Shown here in pieces: positions 60,436-64,000 of a stretch of DNA of 64,000 nt. The stretch lies in NCBI RefSeq assembly GCF_003863965.1, contig NZ_RRCN01000001.1, positions 372,001-436,000 of the forward strand, given 5' to 3'. The notes under the pieces were generated by a model. That model saw only the letters and a program-made list of their open reading frames with translations, searched no databases and was not told the origin of the DNA. Origin of the DNA: Paenibacillus oralis. Lineage in GTDB: Bacteria; Bacillota; Bacilli; Paenibacillales; Paenibacillaceae. The stretch's first letter is position 1. Each line of letters begins with the position of its first letter. A program made the position numbers and the translations under genes.

Positions 60436-60732
60436 GGATTCGCCCTCCCTTCTGTGTCGGCGGGGGGCGTTTAACTCTTGCAGGACTCTAAACCTCCTCC
60501 ATAATAGATATTGCCGCCCAGCTTCCTGCTCATTATAGTCATTCTGTACCATGACATTCAGAATAGCGTGGGGGATGGAATCAGTGTAGCCATACAAGCT
60601 ACTACTAAGCCTTCCGGATGAGATGTTATACAGGACAACAAACGCCCAATGTATTAGCCCTAGCTTCTGAATGGCTCCTTTACAGGATTCATGGATGATT
60701 GATGATTCCTACTCAATCAAACTCAAACCTTT

Positions 60733-60781
60733 TAATAAAGGCTCATTCCTTCTTTGGGTTCAAGACGGAATAAGCCTTTAT
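60733..60781 (-). terminator. Terminator hairpin
   Basis: AAAGGCTCATTCC (60737-60749) pairs with GGAATAAGCCTTT (60767-60779); related to the hairpins at 51297 and 60345. It follows the small gene at 60914. Confidence 0.7.
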
Positions 60782-60913
60782 AAGTTCTATTCGAGCACCC
60801 TAGCTATAAATTTTTAAATGAAGTGAGATTGCTGTATTAGCCCACTAACCTCATGATATGAAGTATTTCACAAACTCCGTCTTTATAGAAAATCTCCTAT
60901 AAGGCTTTAATGA

Positions 60914-61219
60914 CTATTGGTTTTTGATTTTGTCTTTATACCCTTTTAATAATTTTCTATTTAATTCACTAATCTCCGAAAAATTCCATTCAAAAGTCGT
61001 CATAATTCTATGAATTTCGAATAATAATTCCTCTACTTTATTACCATCATTAAGATTTACAGTATTGAAGCTACTTAATAGTTGGTCTAATTCATCAGTT
61101 AAATCCCCAAAATCATCCATATTTTCATGTTGTTCATCTATGTCTTCCTTCGTTACTATATCGGTGTTTGAGTTAAGTTTCTCTAGTATATTCAATACTT
61201 CACGTAATCTTTTTTCCAT
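60914..61219 (-). CDS. Small helical protein, likely immunity
   Basis: 101 residues, all-helical and charged (MEKRLREVLNILEKLNSN, LTDELDQLLSSFNTVN). No family recognised. It starts 20 bases after the end of a toxin-tip remnant (61239-61484) on the same strand with GAGGTGATTT upstream, which is the usual toxin-immunity order. Presumed cognate immunity. Confidence 0.6.
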   Translation of the reverse strand: MEKRLREVLNILEKLNSNTDIVTKEDIDEQHENMDDFGDLTDELDQLLSSFNTVNLNDGNKVEELLFEIHRIMTTFEWNFSEISELNRKLLKGYKDKIKNQ

Positions 61220-61238
61220 CTAAATCACCTCAGTTTTT

Positions 61239-61484
61239 TTATTTCCACCCTTTAACATTACGTCCTAGAGCTTTCTGTGTTTTATCAAGATTTAAAGTTC
61301 CATCTAAATTTAGTACGTATTTACTTTACCAGTCTTATCTATGACTTCTAAGTGGTCTTTATGTAACGCATCAAGATAAACTCCATAACCTTTTTTCAGA
61401 TATTTATTATCAGTTTTTTCTGTTACGCGGTAAATTGATTGCCCATCATATTCTATTTTTATATTTTGGAATATATTTTTAAAT
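61239..61484 (-). pseudogene. Toxin-tip remnant with HxDHxEV motif, frameshifted
   Basis: The minus strand reads FQNIKIEYDGQSIYRVTEKT, GYGVYLDALHKDHLEVIDK and TGKVNT, then after a one-base shift near 61312 VLNLDGTLNLDKTQKALGRN and VKGWK. The pattern 'LHxDHLEVxDxxGxxxxVLNLDGT' is that of the extreme C-terminus of several polymorphic and colicin-like RNase toxins, from memory. Upstream of 61484 there is a stop, so no delivery domain. Followed by a small presumed immunity gene. Confidence 0.5.
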
Positions 61485-61593
61485 TACCACCATTATATTA
61501 CCTTGCTAAGAAAGAAGGTGATAATTGTTTTGCAACAATTTACCACCCATTTTTGTTGATCAAGTTACTGCCTGTCTAAGTTCTATCGAAATT

Positions 61594-62043
61594 CTAAAAT
61601 ATATACAAGATCGTATCATCACTAATGAATGCATCTGGTATGACTTTTTGCAAATTCTCTATTCTTCCCTTCATATATTCTAAATCCGTCCCATTTAAAT
61701 TTTGTATAGCCCAGTTCCTTAATAAATCCAGTTCTACTAAAACATCGTCTAATTTTGATCTATCAAATTCAGCTCCCTCCTGTATATATTTTATTCCTAA
61801 GTCATGTATGGCTTTCTCCCAATATTTCTCATAAAAACTTTTGAGATGAAATGTTCTCACTTAGAGTAAGTTCTGAATCGCGATCATTGATATCACCATT
61901 ATATCTAAACAATCCAATTGACATTAATTTCTTCCCTCCATACGTTGCAGAAAAATTATACTCTGGAAAACATCTTCGTAAATCAGCATATTGTTGTTTC
62001 AGTTGAGGATAATAAGTCCACGGAATAATCGATATAGTAAGTC
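61594..62043 (-). pseudogene. Frameshifted hypothetical immunity-like gene
   Basis: The first half (about 62040-61850) encodes IIPWTYYPQLKQQYADLRRC, FPEYNFSATYGGKKLMSIGL and FRYNGDINDRDSELTLSE. The second half (61594-61860) continues in another frame with FHLKSFYEKYWEKAIHDLGI and ends in a helical tail. One indel near 61860 joins them into about 145 residues. Family not recognised. Confidence 0.45.
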
Positions 62044-62183
62044 ATCATTTTGCTGTGTCGTAAAGCCGTCTTCGTTCCTCAAGGGCTTCCTGCGGATTTG
62101 CGATGCTCTCAGCACTATATCCATAGAGGCATCTATTCGCAAAGTTGCATTGAATTGAAAAACTGTGAGAAAACAATAACAAA

Positions 62184-62227
62184 AAACAGGTCAATCATGG
62201 TGATACCTGACCATAATAGACCTGTTT
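62184..62227 (-). terminator. Shared cassette terminator repeat, copy C
   Basis: AACAGGTCAATCATGGT pairs with ACCATAATAGACCTGTT; T run (TTTTTTGTTATTG) on the minus strand. Lies behind the Tdi1-like gene at 62367. Confidence 0.8.
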
Positions 62228-62366
62228 TATAATATCGGTGCACAGTTATTTCGGCATATTACTGTTGACTCTTACTCAACCGGCCCCATAAAATGTGTGA
62301 TTAAATAAATATGTTCAATAAGTTTGACCTTTTTCAGGTTTTCTACTTTTTCAGATCCGCCTAATC

Positions 62367-62834
62367 CTAGAAGAGGGACGTATCCAAAACATTCATCGTA
62401 GAGGGTTCACCAAATTTATCCACCGCCTCTAAATAAGGTGACCAACTTAAAGCCTTCTCCCTAAAGGGAACTTCCTCTAGGAATTTAAAAAATAAATCGA
62501 CCCCTGAAGCCACGACTTTAGTTGCTCCTTTTCTATAGTTTATCTGGATTATATACTGGTCATTTTCACCATTATTTTCAAAAAAGAGAACGTCTCCCAT
62601 AGCAGTCGTGAATAAAGGTGTACAGTTTTCATTGTTCCTCAGATAAGTTTCTGTCAGCAAACCGCGATACATCTCTGGATTAATTATTCTTAGATAACCA
62701 TTTATAACACTGCCGAACCCATATTCATTCCAAATTCTAATGATTTGTGATGGAAGAATAGCAGTATACTTTTCAATTAGTTCCTTTGGAACTTCAGAGG
62801 TAAATCTAAAATCATGGAATATATGATTTGTCAT
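62367..62834 (-). CDS. Tdi1-like (GAD-like/DUF1851) immunity protein
   Basis: 155 residues. N-terminal GAD-like helices (VPKELIEKYTAILPSQIIRI, then WNEYGFGSVINGYLRIINP) and a C-terminal DUF1851 part (FTTAMGDVLFFENNGENDQY). In Agrobacterium the protein Tdi1 of this family neutralises the DNase Tde1, which carries an Ntox15 domain; here the gene directly upstream is an Ntox15 tip, so the pair is the same. GGAAGTGG upstream of the ATG. Intact although its toxin is frameshifted. Confidence 0.82.
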   Translation of the reverse strand: MTNHIFHDFRFTSEVPKELIEKYTAILPSQIIRIWNEYGFGSVINGYLRIINPEMYRGLLTETYLRNNENCTPLFTTAMGDVLFFENNGENDQYIIQINYRKGATKVVASGVDLFFKFLEEVPFREKALSWSPYLEAVDKFGEPSTMNVLDTSLF

Positions 62835-62851
62835 AACTAAACCACTTCCTT

Positions 62852-63270
62852 CTATTGTGTTAAATTAACATTAAGATAGGTTGATTTCCGCTCTTCTTCC
62901 GTCATATTTTTAACTAAGTCTCTTATTTTCTCATCAACAATATCAATTCTATATTTCCACTGCGTCCAATTGATGAATTTATCGGAGAATCCCCTAAACC
63001 ACCAACATTTAGTGGATTACCGCCTGCAATTTGGTCAGGATTATGCAATATTGCTTTATTCTTAATCCATGCAGAAGCTTTCTCTTTAGCTTCTTTTAAT
63101 GTAAGTCCTTGTTTTTGTAACTCATTAATTTTTTGAGCTAACGCTTCTTCTCTAGCTGCTTGCTGTGCAGCATTTCCTTCTATTGCTCTCCCCTCTGCAA
63201 TATATCGTTCACTGTTTTTTAAATAATCATAGACAGTTAGCTGGTTTATTTCAGTTTTTTGACCCTTCAA
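62852..63270 (-). pseudogene. Ntox15 DNase toxin tip, frameshifted
   Basis: The first frame shows INQLTVYDYLKNSERYIAEG, the HxxD motif in ILHNPDQIAGG, and GLGDSPINSSIG, all typical of Ntox15. Then the family's QWKYRID is encoded in the next frame (to 62852, ending ..YLNVNLTQ): a single missing base after SSIG near 62965 explains it. A stop precedes the TTG at 63270, so no delivery domain is attached. The Tdi1-like immunity gene follows by 17 bases. Confidence 0.78.
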
Positions 63271-63325
63271 TTAGCTATGGCTCGCGATTCTAACCATCCA
63301 ATATCGCCTATACGAAGATGACAAA

Positions 63326-63367
63326 AAACAGGTCAATCACGGTAGTATCTGACCATAATTGACCTGT
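63326..63367 (-). terminator. Shared cassette terminator repeat, copy D
   Basis: ACAGGTCAATCACGGT pairs with ACCATAATTGACCTGT (one mismatch in the inner stem); T run (TTTTTTGTC) on the minus strand. Lies directly behind the gene at 63408. Confidence 0.8.
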
Positions 63368-63407
63368 GAACTGTAACGGAAAAAGTTTTACTGATTTCAT
63401 AAATTTA

Positions 63408-64000
63408 CTATACTTCTTTAATAGTAACTTCATACATCTTTTCAATTTTTGTATCTACTGGTACTATTGCATAATAATTCTGGTCACTATTTAATATAAA
63501 TTGAACTAACTTTGTTTTTAAATGATTCCAGTAGTTTTTCATATTGGAATAGTATTCTTCCACATCTTCCTTATAATCCAACTGCAAAATATATCCTTTT
63601 TCGGTCAACGCAAAAACAATTAAACTTCCCAAAAGATTTTTTTGCTCATTTTCTTTCATGTAATCCTGTAATAAAAACCATACTCTATCTAATCCGATAA
63701 TTTTTTTGTATTTTTCATAAAAATCACTATCATCTAGAACGTCATAATCATTTATCAATTTATTTACAAATAAATGCCACTTTATTGGAATAATCTTTTC
63801 TAATAAAGGATTGTTTTCAATTCCTTCTTTTCCGTTATCTATTTCTTCAACGTCATTATCATAGTTATATTTACTTCTGGAGATTTGATTGAATTTCACT
63901 GAATTCTTGTAATGTGCTAATTCATAGGGATAATGATTATCTTCTGATAAGCTATTATCATCAAGTTCTAATATTTTTGCTAGTGCAGCTGTCTCAAAGC
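63408..64000 (-). CDS. Hypothetical immunity-like protein (partial, 5' end outside the window)
   Basis: The open frame extends past the right edge: before the GTG at 63899 it still reads ALAKILELDDNSLSEDNHYP in phase, so the true start is beyond 64000. Visible part about 197 residues, AT-rich, acidic, with tryptophan/tyrosine-rich strands (IPIKWHLFVNKLINDYDVLD) and a C-terminal YYAIVPVDTKIEKMYEVTI. No family recognised. It ends 40 bases before terminator repeat D, like the other cassette immunity genes. Confidence 0.6.
   Translation of the reverse strand, partial: FETAALAKILELDDNSLSEDNHYPYELAHYKNSVKFNQISRSKYNYDNDVEEIDNGKEGIENNPLLEKIIPIKWHLFVNKLINDYDVLDDSDFYEKYKKIIGLDRVWFLLQDYMKENEQKNLLGSLIVFALTEKGYILQLDYKEDVEEYYSNMKNYWNHLKTKLVQFILNSDQNYYAIVPVDTKIEKMYEVTIKEV

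Larger units (their letters stand above)
60215..60913. other. Intergenic region behind XRE copy 3
   Basis: Contains two related terminator hairpins (60345-60386 and 60733-60781), a possible 21-residue peptide gene at 60370-60435, and from 60646 the sequence that directly follows the XRE gene in copy 1. The 430 bases between are therefore an insertion relative to copy 1, or were lost there. Confidence 0.55.

Noticed and set aside
60436..60597. Upstream extension of the 21-residue peptide to 75 codons
   Set aside because: No ribosome binding site at the longer start and an unremarkable sequence; only the short form has a good site.
40711..63367. Four similar repeats considered as a CRISPR array
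   Set aside because: They are kilobases apart, form terminator hairpins with T runs and have no regular spacers or cas genes.

Overview
The window looks like a chromosome segment of a Gram-positive spore-former of the Paenibacillaceae (Paenibacillus or a close relative). The grounds are strong GGAGG-type ribosome binding sites with frequent TTG/GTG starts, an S-layer-homology protein, a PRD-type PTS regulator, a PduA-type shell protein beside a PocR-domain two-component system, and short CCGTTAG-type intergenic repeats. Family names come from reading translated sequence by eye; no database search was run. No tRNA, rRNA, intact transposase or CRISPR array was seen.

Left half (1-39.4 kb) is mostly a conventional chromosome with metabolic operons. 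1-3.1 kb: the start of a propanediol-type microcompartment operon running out of the window to the left, and the divergent PocR kinase/AraC response regulator that probably controls it. 3.4-9.0 kb: hypothetical genes, a SUKH protein, a first endonuclease V gene and a DUF1848 protein. 9.2-16.0 kb: a minus-strand operon with a PRD regulator, ascorbate-type PTS IIA/IIB/IIC, and phosphotriesterase-like, creatininase-like and SIS proteins, probably for uptake and breakdown of an unknown sugar derivative. 16.5-18.7 kb: a lipoprotein and a MurB-like protein. 18.8-23.7 kb: a minus-strand run of immunity-like genes (SUFU, SUKH-4, WG repeats), two of them frameshifted. 23.8-25.0 kb: a Thg1-like 3'-5' polymerase coupled to a polynucleotide-kinase-like protein, a possible RNA-repair pair. 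25.1-29.2 kb: a GntR-controlled operon with ADP-ribosylglycohydrolase, NCS1 permease and PfkB kinase, with a readable promoter and operator. 29.5-39.4 kb: two YiiG-like lipoproteins, a dehydrogenase/MFS operon for a sugar acid, an exported protein, a 984-residue S-layer protein and a FadR-type GntR regulator whose operator motif recurs at the MFS promoter.

Right half (39.6-64 kb) is an accessory island of polymorphic toxins delivered by a contractile-injection type spike. Two minus-strand operons share the order: pentapeptide-repeat protein, Imm11/DUF1629-like protein, DUF4280 PAAR-like tip protein, then a large VgrG-like spike fused to a hydrophobic segment and a variable C-terminal toxin. 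One toxin looks like a Rossmann methyltransferase (43.1 kb); the other is a YwqJ-type deaminase followed by a YwqK-type immunity gene (54.0-57.5 kb). Around them lie orphan toxin tips and immunity genes: HNH nuclease with SUKH, XOO_2897-type deaminase with SUKH-4, an HxDHxEV-type tip with a small partner, and Ntox15 DNase with Tdi1-like immunity. Most of the orphan tips are frameshifted or truncated, and several cassettes end in a shared terminator repeat. No sheath, tube or baseplate genes are in the window.

A small module (a divergent XRE repressor plus a DUF6809 protein, with its own operator and terminator) occurs three times in 20 kb. In two places its terminator abuts a 5'-truncated gene of the spike operons, so it seems to have inserted there. 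A second, AT-rich endonuclease V gene sits between the two deaminase toxins, where it could repair deaminated DNA.
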